The notes under the pieces: model-generated | What the model was told of the DNA's origin: nothing | What the model saw: the letters and a program-made list of their open reading frames with translations, nothing else | The model's database searches: none | Translations under genes and position numbers: made by a program | DNA from: a virus | IMG/VR virus record: IMGVR_UViG_3300031673_000372 | Location: 1-28,067 of that record | DNA: 28,067 nt | Direction: 5' to 3' (one strand) | In this document: piece after piece, positions 7,172 through 15,757 of the stretch | Layout of the letters: every line of letters begins with the position of its first letter | Numbering within the stretch: position 1 is the stretch's first letter

Positions 7172-8857
7172 TTACATCATTCCTAATAACTGCTCTTTTG
7201 ACATCCCCAACAAACTACCAATCTTTACATCTTCATCCCTATGAAACATCTTCTCAAATAATTCACCCTTCGCATATAACACTTCCAATATATGTTGCTC
7301 CATCGTTTCTTCTGTTATAAGATTTATAATCCGTACTGTATTATGTTCTGAATTTATCCTTCTTATTCTCCCAATCCTTTGAAAATACTTTGATGGATTC
7401 CAAGGCAAATCTACATTTATCAATATGCTTGCTACCTGTAAATTCAATCCCTCCTGTATCGCTTCCGTTCCTATCAATATCCGTCTATCAGGATTATTGT
7501 TAAAATCCTTTATAAATAATTCCCTCTTCTCCATATTCGTTTCACTTGTTATCAATATTGGATTGCAAGTTTTTAATTCCTTTTTTATTATCTTTGCAAA
7601 TGTTTTGAAATAACTTATTATAACAATCTTGCAATATTTCAAATCCTCATTCACGAGCCGTTTCAATTCTTCAAGTTTTACACTGCTCTTAATCCCTGCA
7701 TCTAATAATTCCGTACTATCACATACCTCCTGCAATTTTACAAACTGTCCTAATATATCATCCCGTGTCATTTCACCATATATCTTTCCTGTTATCTCAT
7801 CATACATTCTTCTTTGTCTATCCGTTAATTGCAATGTTATATTCTGCTTTATTATATCCGGTAATTCAAGCGATACATTATCAACTGTTCTTCTTATATA
7901 CATCCCTGCTAATTTTTCCTTGACATCTTTTATGTTTTTATATCCAACTACTTTTAATATATTGATATTCCTGTGCCATAATCTATACGATTCAACTATG
8001 CAGTATTTCTTTTCAAAATATGTTTTAGAACGTAATCTTCTGCTATCTAAAAATTCACATATACAATACAAATCCTCCAATCCATTTTCAATTGGTGTTG
8101 CCGTCATTGCTAATTTATATTCCGTATCCATAAACAATTTTCTGATAACCTTATTTATTTTGGTTTTTCTGGTTTTGATTTTTTGTGCTTCATCAAGTAT
8201 TATCATATTAACATGACTTGCTAATTCTTTAATCTTTTCGCTATCATGTCTTATTAAATCATAACTGGTTATTAAAATTACAGGATTATCTGTTGCAATA
8301 AAATTCTTATATACATAATGCCGTTCCCCTTTACTCTTATCATTTATAATCAATTCTATATCTGGAAACATTTTTCTGTTTATAAATTTTCTACATTCAC
8401 TTAACCATTGCCTTCTTAAACTTGCAGGAACAACAACCAAAAACTTCATCACTCCTTCTGTCTCTATTAAATGAAGCATCACTGTTATCGCTTGCACACT
8501 CTTACCCAAACCCATATCATCAGCCAATAAAACTTTCTTTTGTTTTATTATAAACTCTACTGCTTTTGCCTGAAAAGGATATTGCTTTAAATCATTACAA
8601 AAATACTTTGAATACTTTTCAATATCAATATTATCATATAATATTTTTTTTGTATTCCTGACTTCATCTACCTTACTTCTTATTATAGTTTTTATCTCAT
8701 CTGTAATTTCAATGAAATCACCATAATCAAAAAGCAAGTCCCTAACAAAATGCCAATATGCTCTATAATCTCCGTGTCTTGTTTTTGTAAGATACGGCTC
8801 GGATAATTCCCTATCCGTTTTGAGAATCAAATAATCACTATCAATGCTTAAATTCAA
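7172..8857 (-). CDS. SNF2-family DEAD/DEAH-like ATPase (putative helicase)
   Basis: The 561-aa protein has all core SF2 motifs: Walker A DMGLGKS (114-120), Walker B DEAQ (222-225), TATP (252-255) and motif VI QRIGRIRR (493-500). TEAIQEGLNLQ and the LPWNPSKY segment before motif VI are typical of SNF2 proteins. Such proteins translocate on duplex DNA and remodel protein-DNA complexes; in phages they are common beside replication genes. The start is a TTG at 8857, eight bases after AAAAGGAAA; I see no nearby ATG with a site. It is the first gene of the operon and has a ~200-nt leader containing a purine tract. Confidence 0.9.
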   Translation of the reverse strand: MNLSIDSDYLILKTDRELSEPYLTKTRHGDYRAYWHFVRDLLFDYGDFIEITDEIKTIIRSKVDEVRNTKKILYDNIDIEKYSKYFCNDLKQYPFQAKAVEFIIKQKKVLLADDMGLGKSVQAITVMLHLIETEGVMKFLVVVPASLRRQWLSECRKFINRKMFPDIELIINDKSKGERHYVYKNFIATDNPVILITSYDLIRHDSEKIKELASHVNMIILDEAQKIKTRKTKINKVIRKLFMDTEYKLAMTATPIENGLEDLYCICEFLDSRRLRSKTYFEKKYCIVESYRLWHRNINILKVVGYKNIKDVKEKLAGMYIRRTVDNVSLELPDIIKQNITLQLTDRQRRMYDEITGKIYGEMTRDDILGQFVKLQEVCDSTELLDAGIKSSVKLEELKRLVNEDLKYCKIVIISYFKTFAKIIKKELKTCNPILITSETNMEKRELFIKDFNNNPDRRILIGTEAIQEGLNLQVASILINVDLPWNPSKYFQRIGRIRRINSEHNTVRIINLITEETMEQHILEVLYAKGELFEKMFHRDEDVKIGSLLGMSKEQLLGMM

Positions 8858-8958
8858 TTATTGTTTCCTTTTAAAATTATGTTAAAAACAACAAGGAATT
8901 ATATAGTGAAAAATTAAAATATTTTTGTAAAAGGAAAAAATAGTGTAATGTTCTGATG

Positions 8959-9002
8959 TTCTTCTTCTCTTCTCTCTTTCTTTTCTTCTCTTCTCTTCTC
9001 TT
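8959..9002 (-). repeat. 44-bp homopurine/homopyrimidine tract
   Basis: The minus strand is purely A and G over 44 bp, made of short repeats of the GAAGA/GAGAA type; the plus strand is purely C and T. It lies in the presumed 5' leader of the SNF2 gene, about 100 nt before the start codon. Such tracts can adopt triplex (H-DNA) structure or bind purine-tract RNA-binding proteins. No function is shown here. Confidence 0.85.
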
Positions 9003-9072
9003 ATTCTTACTCTTAAAGATTCAATATATATAATATACAACATGTTTTGACATATTAACATTAAAAATAATG

Positions 9073-9100
9073 ATTATAAACAGTAAGATTCTATGTGCAA
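9073..9100 (-). promoter_or_regulatory. Candidate promoter for the helicase operon
   Basis: The minus strand has TTGCAC (9095-9100), a 16-nt spacer and a perfect TATAAT (9073-9078). The -35 box matches the consensus at only its first three bases. Transcription would start near 9066 and give a ~210-nt leader. The position after the late genes and before the operon supports it, but AT-rich DNA yields such matches by chance. Confidence 0.5.
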
Positions 9101-9152
9101 TATTAGAGGTTTTTTTATAATATAAACTATTGATATTAAAAGCACTTATCCA

Positions 9153-9175
9153 AAATTATTAGCAACTAATAATTT
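9153..9175 (-). terminator. Weak AT-rich hairpin at the end of the late genes
   Basis: A perfect 10-bp inverted repeat, AAATTATTAG and CTAATAATTT around TTG, begins at the last base of the final late-gene stop codon. On the minus strand it ends in TTTT then GG. With only one G-C pair it would be unstable, so it is at best a leaky terminator. Confidence 0.4.
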
Positions 9176-9510
9176 CAACAATCCTTCCCCTCTATCCTTG
9201 TTAATGCTTCCGCTATCTTTTCCTGACTGTTTGATATATCCCTTATTAAGTCAGTTATATCCCGTTGAGTACCAATTATCTCTTTTTGTGATTCTACCAG
9301 ATAACGAGGAGTAAACCACGAAGGTACACCGTCATTGTCATAGTGATTGTGCATTTCATATAATCGTACGGCTTTATCTTTTATTACCTCTATATCTTCT
9401 TTATTATCATTTTTGCCATTTTTCTTATATTTAACAAAATCAATAAATGATCTTATTATAAGCACTGCAAATATACCACCAACTCCTAACTGTCCTATAT
9501 ATTCATTCAT
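9175..9510 (-). CDS. Small membrane protein, one N-terminal transmembrane segment
   Basis: The 111-aa product has one hydrophobic segment near residues 8-26 (LGVGGIFAVLIIRSFIDFV), then a basic stretch and a hydrophilic region with YEMHNHYDNDGVPSW near residues 51-65. A helical, possibly coiled tail follows. The start overlaps the preceding stop as ATGA. Together with the two upstream membrane proteins it forms a small late cassette after the tail fibre, where phages often place holins and spanins. A lysis role is therefore plausible but unproven; I do not recognise the family. Confidence 0.72.
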   Translation of the reverse strand: MNEYIGQLGVGGIFAVLIIRSFIDFVKYKKNGKNDNKEDIEVIKDKAVRLYEMHNHYDNDGVPSWFTPRYLVESQKEIIGTQRDITDLIRDISNSQEKIAEALTRIEGKDC

Positions 9511-10013
9511 TTTATACTTTCAAATTTTTCTATTGTTAAATTATTATTATCATTTGCTATGACTTTATATATCCTGATAACCATTCCCATTGAAAACTTA
9601 GCAAGTAACACTATACCTGCTAAACAAGCGATTATAACTATACTTTGCAATGCAACTATCCCCCATACCATCCATGATGAGTTCTGAACCTTGTCTATAT
9701 CCTGTATTACCTCACCAATACTCTCTGCTGTTACTTTGCCACCTTCTCTTATCTGTTCACTTGTTTTTTCAGTTATTGTAATTGTCTGATCAAACTTCGT
9801 GTCCATTTTAGTAAAAGCCACCATATTATTATCTCCCTGTGTTTTTATATCGCTTGATAACTTTTCAAAACACTCCTTTGTTATTTTAGTTGCATCAGAT
9901 TGTTTCACTCCTTGACCGTTACAACTGCATACGGAACAAACACAAGCAAATGATATTAAAACAACCAACATAAACAACACTATACCCGTTATTTCTTCTA
10001 TAAGTTTTTTCAT
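9507..10013 (-). CDS. Two-transmembrane protein with a CxCxxCxC cluster
   Basis: This 168-aa protein has an N-terminal hydrophobic segment (about residues 8-24) ending in four cysteines, C24, C26, C29 and C31. A hydrophilic, probably helical region (35-112) follows, then a second membrane segment (about 114-148). The first segment could be an uncleaved anchor; the cysteines do not fit a clean lipobox. The ribosome site AAGGAA overlaps the end of the holin-like gene, and the stop overlaps the next start. Its place in the membrane-protein cassette suggests a lysis or envelope role, such as a spanin-like protein, but no family is recognised. Confidence 0.7.
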   Translation of the reverse strand: MKKLIEEITGIVLFMLVVLISFACVCSVCSCNGQGVKQSDATKITKECFEKLSSDIKTQGDNNMVAFTKMDTKFDQTITITEKTSEQIREGGKVTAESIGEVIQDIDKVQNSSWMVWGIVALQSIVIIACLAGIVLLAKFSMGMVIRIYKVIANDNNNLTIEKFESIK

Positions 10014-10014
10014 G

Positions 10015-10206
10015 TTATTCCTTGTTTTTTAATTTAATAATCGTTTCACTTATTATATAAATTATCCCAAGTGCAGTTAAGCATCCCATTGTAAATTTGT
10101 CAATCCCTATAATACCCACAACTATTAAGCCAATAATAGTATATGCCCTCTTTGAGCCTAAAAGATTCAATACTCCATTACTTAGTATTCTTTTTATTGC
10201 TTGCAT
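10015..10206 (-). CDS. Holin-like small membrane protein, 63 aa
   Basis: I chose ATG 10206 (MQAIKRIL) because AAAAAGGAAG lies just upstream; a longer in-frame start at 10242 has no site. The product has two hydrophobic segments, near residues 21-35 (AYTIIGLIVVGIIGI) and 38-56 (FTMGCLTALGIIYIISETI). Charged residues lie at both ends. This matches the two-helix layout of small class II holins, which form membrane lesions to time lysis. No endolysin gene is adjacent, so the role rests on size, topology and position. It overlaps the upstream gene by 29 bases. Confidence 0.65.
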   Translation of the reverse strand: MQAIKRILSNGVLNLLGSKRAYTIIGLIVVGIIGIDKFTMGCLTALGIIYIISETIIKLKNKE

Positions 10207-10591
10207 TTTTTTCTTCCTTTTTAACAGTGTTTCCAATAACAATAAATTTACTTAAAAATATCCTTTTCTTTGCCGATAAAATAACTCCCGTTTTAGCAAG
10301 GTCTTCTTCTGTTACAATAAGAACATCAACATTTAATTCGACTTCTTTTTCTGATAATTCAATAAACTTTGAAAAAGCATCCGGATTGTCATCAATACTT
10401 ATTTTTTCATTCTCTTTAAGACCGAGTGCTTTTCCTATTTTCATCTGCACATTTTTATACATTTTTCTTTTATCATAAACTTCATATGCCAAACTTTCAA
10501 TCTTGTGTATAAAGTCTATTTCACTAAATGGAATGTCAAACAAAATATCAAGTGCCTGATCTGCAATTTCACCATACGTTGTTTTAATCAT
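10178..10591 (-). CDS. Hypothetical late protein, 137 aa
   Basis: The ATG at 10591 follows AAGGGAGAAAA. The product is charged, with a helical first half and a segment near residues 68-100 that reads DNPDAFSKFIELSEKEVELN. This recalls small phage proteins of the DUF1617 type, but that is a weak memory-based resemblance. The C-terminus is Lys/Asn-rich and its coding sequence contains the ribosome site for the holin-like gene. It lies between the 104-aa post-fibre protein and the membrane cassette. Function unknown. Confidence 0.68.
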   Translation of the reverse strand: MIKTTYGEIADQALDILFDIPFSEIDFIHKIESLAYEVYDKRKMYKNVQMKIGKALGLKENEKISIDDNPDAFSKFIELSEKEVELNVDVLIVTEEDLAKTGVILSAKKRIFLSKFIVIGNTVKKEEKNASNKKNTK

Positions 10592-10621
10592 AACTTTTCT
10601 CCCTTGTTAAAAAATACTTTA

Positions 10622-10936
10622 CTATTCTTCTGGATGTAATACATCATACATCGCCTGTGCATTATCTGTAATTTCTGTAATAATATTTGCCTTACTTTTT
10701 GTTACCCCACAATCTGCAAGTATAGATACAATCGCTTCTGATATTAAATCAATAAATGTAGCCACTTTTGCAGGTGGAAAATCCATGATATGCTTTGAAG
10801 CCATATCAACTCTCTGTCCTGTAATCTGATTTACAAAACCACCTTCTACTGCAATTTTAAGAAATCCATCCTGTAACTCCATTATAAACCGCCTACCTTT
10901 ACCTTTTTCCAATGTTTCAAATTCCAATTCAGCCAT
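10622..10936 (-). CDS. Hypothetical protein after the tail fibre, 104 aa
   Basis: The best start is ATG 10936 (MAELEFETLEK), preceded by AAAGGAATT and lying 13 bases after the fibre stop. A longer frame from 11020 would run into the fibre gene without a site. The product has a beta-rich first part (GRRFIMELQDGFLKIAVEGG) and a helical second part with one cysteine. I do not recognise it. A small gene directly after a fibre is often a fibre chaperone or a minor virion protein, but nothing in the sequence proves either. Confidence 0.7.
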   Translation of the reverse strand: MAELEFETLEKGKGRRFIMELQDGFLKIAVEGGFVNQITGQRVDMASKHIMDFPPAKVATFIDLISEAIVSILADCGVTKSKANIITEITDNAQAMYDVLHPEE

Positions 10937-10949
10937 TATTAATTCCTTT

Positions 10950-13900
10950 CTAATTAAAATGTAACACGCATCTTGCCAATACATGCGTCCCTGCACCACC
11001 TGCGGCAACACTTTCAACACAATGTCCTATTTCTGCAAAGTGGGTTTGATTTATTGGTTGAGGTGCACTCGCATTTGTTGCATCAGCATATCCAGCTTCA
11101 GTTATTGATGTCCTTGCCCAATTTCCTCTTGTTGCTCCTGTATTGTCCTCCAATGCCACATCTCCAATTCCAGATACAACAACCCACGCTTCAGCACCAT
11201 CAGCTATACCACTATCCAAAAATATCCCGATAACTTCCAAATCATCTGCGGCAGTTAAAATTACCGCATCATTGTTTGCAGTATCAGGTTTTACTAATTG
11301 CCCTGCAACCGTTACTGCTCCTGTTTTATTTGTAAGTTTTATTGCTAATCCACCTATTGTTGTAATTTTAAATTTTTGTGCACCAGCGCTACTAAATATA
11401 TGCCCCCCTAAACCAACATCATATTCTCCGTCTGTTTGATTATGTGTAAAACTAATCCATTCGGTTGTACTTTGATTAGCAGAATGTATAAAAAAAGTAG
11501 GATTAGGTTGCGCAGTATGTGCAAAATCAAACAATCTATCTGCAATTTCCACCAATAATAAACTTCTTGATGTTGCATCAATACCAAATATACAGGCATG
11601 ATTTGTTTGAGCAGTACCCCACATAATACCAGAATCATTACCATCTCCAAATATAGCCAAATCATTATCACCCATCCATATACCGGCATAGAATAAAGCT
11701 TGTGAATCAAAATGAGCATTTCCATCAACCTCTAATTTTCCTGCTATCAATAAATCATTATCAGCCGTTAATCCATGACCTGATGCTCCTGCTGAACCTA
11801 TTCTGATATATGTGCTGTTGCCTGTTATGTATCCTAAATTCGTTATGTAATTACCGTTAAGATCAATATAAGCACTCAGATTTAATTTTGTTGAATTTAA
11901 TGACATTTTCGTAGCATTATTTACGTACCAATTCATTTGATTAATAGAAAAATCATACCAAAAAGCACCAATAAAGCTATCTGTCTCATGTCCCCAACTT
12001 AAACCATGATATGTGTTTGCACTATTACCAATAAATGTAAAAAATGAAGTTCCGTTATGTTCAATTATAATACTGGAATTTGCATCATGTCCTGCCGGAT
12101 TCACTGCCGTTCTTGTTAAATGTACTTGTGCTATCGGAGTTAATTCGTTTATTCCTAATTTATACGTACCAGTTATAATAGTATTCCCACCCATAAATAC
12201 ACCTGCTGTTGCCGTTATGTTCATCGTATTTGCAAGTGTCGCATGAGTTCCGCCATATAGCTGGAATCTCGCACCTGAATTGTAAGCGTTACCACCTGAT
12301 ATGTAGAAAAAACTTGTATCAACTGTTTTGCAAAATGTTCCAAATGTCATTCTAATATGATCACCTGACGCATCAAGATAATATGTATTTCCCACATAAA
12401 CACGAGAAGTATTTTGTAAATAATTCCCACCAAAATCAACATTGCTATCAAAAAATACCAATCCATCTACCTCTAATTTTCCTGCTATCAATAAATCATT
12501 ATCAGCCGTTAATCCATGACCTGATGCTCCTGCTGAACCTATTCTGACAAATGTACTGTTGCCTGTTATATATCCTAAATTCGTTATATTTTTTCCATTT
12601 GCATTAAAATCCGCTCCATTATGAAATATCTGTGACCATACTGCCGCTGTTGATGTTTCATCTGCACATATATAAAAATATTTTGTTACGGTATCAAACC
12701 AAAATGTTATTCCAGTTCTCATATTATCACCAATATCATCATTTACTGTTGGCGCTGAATTTTTTAAATTTACCAATGTTCCAAAGGTATTATGCAATCC
12801 AGAAGCATCAGTGAGTGTTGCCCAATCACAATTCACAAAAACATTTCTTTGTGCCGCCGCTGATAATGAAATTGTAGCAAAAGTACAATTAGTAAATTTA
12901 TTATCATCACCTGCAACTGTTAATGTTCCAGTTCCATTTATACCAACAAAACTATTCTGTGTTGATGTACTGTCAAGTGTTATGTTTCCAGATGCCGCAT
13001 TTTTAATTCTGATATTTGAAAATGTACTGTAATCAGCACCTGCAAGCGAGATTCCTACTGGCACTCCATCAATCAATCCCTGATCTATAACAAATCCAGT
13101 AGCACTATTATTAACAATTATTCCATAACTTGATAATGTTTCTATTGTAAAATTAGTTATTTTTATTCCATCACCAACATCTACCGTTATTCCTCTGCGT
13201 ACATTTGTTATATATATTTTATCAACAATTGAACCAATATTTGATAAATACATTCCTTCTTCTGTTTTGTTTGTTCCATCCAAATAAATATTACTGTAAA
13301 CGTTTCTAATAGGACTTGCGCCTACCCATACTTCATAAATTAAATATTCCAAATTAGAACCGGATGCAATTGTTGATACATTGAATTTATTTAAATAATT
13401 ATTCCCTGCATCTTCAAGTATAATATAATCAACAGTTGCTTTTCCACCTATCATTTTAAAGCATTCATAAGATGAATCATCATTTTTTATGTGCAACGGA
13501 GTATATGTGTTCGCATTACCGATAATTGCTATATCCCTCCAACAATTATTTGTACCAAAATCTGCGATACCTTTATGCGCATTAGCCGTACCTGTAAAAT
13601 CAAACGTCAAACTTCTGAATCTGCAATAATTAGCGTTCGTATCCAAATCAATTTTTACTTCATCGGTTGTCGGTGCAAAATAAAAATATATGCCTGACAT
13701 CAATACTTCTGATACGTTTATATCAATTAAAAAATCTCCCATATCAACACGTACACATGTTTGATCATCACCTTCTATCCCACCAAGCCCAATAAATACT
13801 TGCCCTTCTTTTGGTATAAAATCTGCTATTTCTGTTATCGTATCTCTTGATACTGTTATTATTGCTCCTGCCGATTCACCTGTCGCCGCATCACTCATTG

Positions 13901-15674
13901 TTTTATACTTCCCATATCCATTTGCATTTACTACTGCTTCTTCATTTGGGAATATCGCTCTATTTGTTCCTGTATCACTTAACTCTGCAACATGATCTGT
14001 TCCCTCTAAATGATTCCCGTAATAAATATTATTGCTTCCAATTAAATTCAATTCGTATCTATCATTATCCTTACATCTGTTCCCTGCAATTATATTTTTT
14101 TCAGAGCTTGCATCAATATGTATTCCATCATATGTTGCTGAATCAGCACTGTCATTTCCTTCGACTTCATTTTCTGTAATAATACTATGCTTTACTGTAT
14201 TAGTATATATACCATGTTTTGTGTTGAAACTCGAATCACAATTTGCAATTTTACAATAATCACTTGTTGCGATTGAAAAACCATTAAATCCATTCTGTAT
14301 TGCAGTACAAGAATCAAAGGTAATGTTTTCACTATCAACAACTTTTATCCCATCTTGATTTGTCCCTATTGCATGACAATTTTCATATACATTTCCTTTG
14401 CCCTCAAAATCATAAATTCCTTCTGTACTGCATCCAATCGCTCTGCATGATCTAAAAGTATTATAATACCCACCATTCCATAATCCAATTACAGAATGTT
14501 GTATAATTACATTGTCAAATAAATTCTGCGCTGACATATTAACAAGATTAATTCCAACTCCATGTATATCTTTTATCAATAAATTCCTAAAAGTACATTG
14601 AGCGGAATGTGCTAAGTATAATGCTGTGCAATTTATACTGTTTTCTTGAAAGATAACATTTTCAATATAAGACCTTATAGCTCTTGACCAGTACATATTA
14701 TAACCGGGAGTATCAGTATTATTTTTCATTGTAACATTTTTAATTACAATATTGTCTGCCATATCACCTGCAAAATAATTTAATCCTGCTCTTGTTTTGC
14801 CTCTATATGTTTCTATTATTGTTAAATGAGTACCATCTGATACGGAATCAATTCTATATATTTCTCCTTCTATAACAATCCAATGATTATTTAATGCTGA
14901 AGTCCAAGCCGTCCCATTTCCTGTTATAGTAGTACTTGCATTTGTTAATGTTACTGTTCCTGCTTCAACAATCGCACCTGATATATCGGGAAATATTTTC
15001 CCAACTCCATTGAAATCAATAATAACACCCTCTGCACTTTCACCTATAAAATTCTGCCCATCTTTAATAACAATATCCCCAAGCGATTCTACATACGTTC
15101 CATTCCTGACAAAAAATGTTATATCTGATGCTTCCGTTGCCGCCGCCACTTGCCAACTTGTATAATCACCATCACCTCCTGCATCAATTGTTTTATCATA
15201 TAGTGTTTGTCCTGTTCCAACTCCTTCAATATATTCTCTAACCTGAATATATAAAGTATTCGTGTCTGCTTTAGTAAATCCAACCTCAACAATTTTATTC
15301 GCACCTACTGGTTTTGTTATTGTTATTCCACCTGCTACTGCTTCCGATAAATAATATCTGCTGTTCGCTGTTAATCCCCATCCTGCTTTTGTTATCTTGC
15401 CAACATATCTAAAAAATCTTTCCTCATCCGTTACTCCACTCTCTGTTAAAAATCCAACCACATGAGCCGTTCCTGCCGCATCTGCTTTTGCTTTTTTAAC
15501 TTTACTTGTCGCAAAATCAAAATAAAACACTTCTCCTTCAGTCCCATTTACACCCAATGTCAATTTATATGTTCTACCATTTTCAATGTTATCCATATCA
15601 TCATTGAAAGATTCATTTGCATTATAAGAACCTTCTGTTAAATATTCCAAATTCATATCAGTAGTCATTGTCAT
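10950..15674 (-). CDS. Large tail fibre / receptor-binding protein with beta-helix domains
   Basis: The 1574-aa protein begins with a ~150-residue N-terminal region that probably attaches to the tail. Residues ~150-590 are a right-handed parallel beta-helix of the pectate-lyase/NosD type, with recurring turns such as IIAGNRCKDND and NIYYGNHLEG. A second helix-like region covers ~610-960. The rest is fibre modules that include a duplicated ~42-residue unit (ITNLGYITGNST...). A C-terminal domain ends in VLARCVLHFN, typical of phage fibre tips. It should bind or degrade a surface glycan, though no catalytic residues are identifiable. The ATG at 15674 has AAAAGGAG. A GC-rich structured element sits in its leader. 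Confidence 0.88.
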   Translation of the reverse strand: MTMTTDMNLEYLTEGSYNANESFNDDMDNIENGRTYKLTLGVNGTEGEVFYFDFATSKVKKAKADAAGTAHVVGFLTESGVTDEERFFRYVGKITKAGWGLTANSRYYLSEAVAGGITITKPVGANKIVEVGFTKADTNTLYIQVREYIEGVGTGQTLYDKTIDAGGDGDYTSWQVAAATEASDITFFVRNGTYVESLGDIVIKDGQNFIGESAEGVIIDFNGVGKIFPDISGAIVEAGTVTLTNASTTITGNGTAWTSALNNHWIVIEGEIYRIDSVSDGTHLTIIETYRGKTRAGLNYFAGDMADNIVIKNVTMKNNTDTPGYNMYWSRAIRSYIENVIFQENSINCTALYLAHSAQCTFRNLLIKDIHGVGINLVNMSAQNLFDNVIIQHSVIGLWNGGYYNTFRSCRAIGCSTEGIYDFEGKGNVYENCHAIGTNQDGIKVVDSENITFDSCTAIQNGFNGFSIATSDYCKIANCDSSFNTKHGIYTNTVKHSIITENEVEGNDSADSATYDGIHIDASSEKNIIAGNRCKDNDRYELNLIGSNNIYYGNHLEGTDHVAELSDTGTNRAIFPNEEAVVNANGYGKYKTMSDAATGESAGAIITVSRDTITEIADFIPKEGQVFIGLGGIEGDDQTCVRVDMGDFLIDINVSEVLMSGIYFYFAPTTDEVKIDLDTNANYCRFRSLTFDFTGTANAHKGIADFGTNNCWRDIAIIGNANTYTPLHIKNDDSSYECFKMIGGKATVDYIILEDAGNNYLNKFNVSTIASGSNLEYLIYEVWVGASPIRNVYSNIYLDGTNKTEEGMYLSNIGSIVDKIYITNVRRGITVDVGDGIKITNFTIETLSSYGIIVNNSATGFVIDQGLIDGVPVGISLAGADYSTFSNIRIKNAASGNITLDSTSTQNSFVGINGTGTLTVAGDDNKFTNCTFATISLSAAAQRNVFVNCDWATLTDASGLHNTFGTLVNLKNSAPTVNDDIGDNMRTGITFWFDTVTKYFYICADETSTAAVWSQIFHNGADFNANGKNITNLGYITGNSTFVRIGSAGASGHGLTADNDLLIAGKLEVDGLVFFDSNVDFGGNYLQNTSRVYVGNTYYLDASGDHIRMTFGTFCKTVDTSFFYISGGNAYNSGARFQLYGGTHATLANTMNITATAGVFMGGNTIITGTYKLGINELTPIAQVHLTRTAVNPAGHDANSSIIIEHNGTSFFTFIGNSANTYHGLSWGHETDSFIGAFWYDFSINQMNWYVNNATKMSLNSTKLNLSAYIDLNGNYITNLGYITGNSTYIRIGSAGASGHGLTADNDLLIAGKLEVDGNAHFDSQALFYAGIWMGDNDLAIFGDGNDSGIMWGTAQTNHACIFGIDATSRSLLLVEIADRLFDFAHTAQPNPTFFIHSANQSTTEWISFTHNQTDGEYDVGLGGHIFSSAGAQKFKITTIGGLAIKLTNKTGAVTVAGQLVKPDTANNDAVILTAADDLEVIGIFLDSGIADGAEAWVVVSGIGDVALEDNTGATRGNWARTSITEAGYADATNASAPQPINQTHFAEIGHCVESVAAGGAGTHVLARCVLHFN
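11721..11846. repeat. 126-bp direct repeat in the fibre gene, copy nearer the C-terminus
   Basis: This segment matches 12462-12587 at 121 of 126 positions, counted by eye without gaps. Both copies lie in the same reading frame, 741 bp apart, and encode the same fibre module ending in SGHGLTADNDLLIAGKLEV and DG. The five differences include silent and replacement changes, so the duplication is recent or maintained by recombination. Confidence 0.92.
12462..12587. repeat. 126-bp direct repeat in the fibre gene, copy nearer the N-terminus
   Basis: Partner of 11721-11846. The coded unit differs at two or three residues near its start (TFVRIG here, TYIRIG in the other copy). Repeats in frame inside a fibre shaft can allow changes in length by recombination. 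Confidence 0.92.
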
Positions 15675-15694
15675 TTTCTAACTCCTTTTAAATA

Positions 15695-15757
15695 GGTTGC
15701 AAGGATTTCCCAAACCCTCCAAGGGAGAAGCGAAAGAATGGTACTTTCCCTGCAACC
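15695..15757 (-). other. GC-rich 63-nt inverted-repeat element in the fibre leader
   Basis: The ends, GGTTGCAGGGA and TCCTTGCAACC on the minus strand, pair over 11 bp with one G-U. Inside is a smaller hairpin around CTCCCTTGGAG. About half the bases are G or C (32 of 63), well above the AT-rich flanks. It ends about 9 nt before the fibre ribosome site (AAAAGGAG), so it could control fibre translation or be a small inserted palindrome. No U-tract follows, so it is not a terminator. It matches no RNA family I recognise. Confidence 0.6.

Larger units (their letters stand above)
8858..9174. other. Non-coding junction between late genes and the helicase operon
   Basis: This 317-bp stretch has no convincing gene. 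In minus-strand order it holds a weak AT-rich hairpin after the last late gene, a candidate promoter (9073-9100), an AT-rich segment with a TTTTGACA half-site (9045-9052), and a 44-bp homopurine tract (8959-9002). It ends with the SNF2 ribosome site. Its place between transcription units and its base skew make it a possible control or replication-origin region, which is only inference. Confidence 0.6.

Noticed and set aside
7629-8216. Plus-strand frame of 195 codons
   Set aside because: Antisense to the SNF2 ATPase, whose motifs are intact; Ser/Phe-rich shadow.
8882-9043. 53-codon minus-strand frame across the purine tract
   Set aside because: No ribosome site; the Lys/Arg/Glu run is a direct result of the homopurine tract.
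10937-11020. Longer N-terminus for the post-fibre 104-aa gene
   Set aside because: It would overlap the fibre end without a ribosome site; ATG 10936 has AAAGGA.
11721-12587. Diversity-generating retroelement suggested by near-identical repeats in a fibre
   Set aside because: The differences are not limited to adenines, both copies lie in the gene, and no reverse transcriptase is visible.
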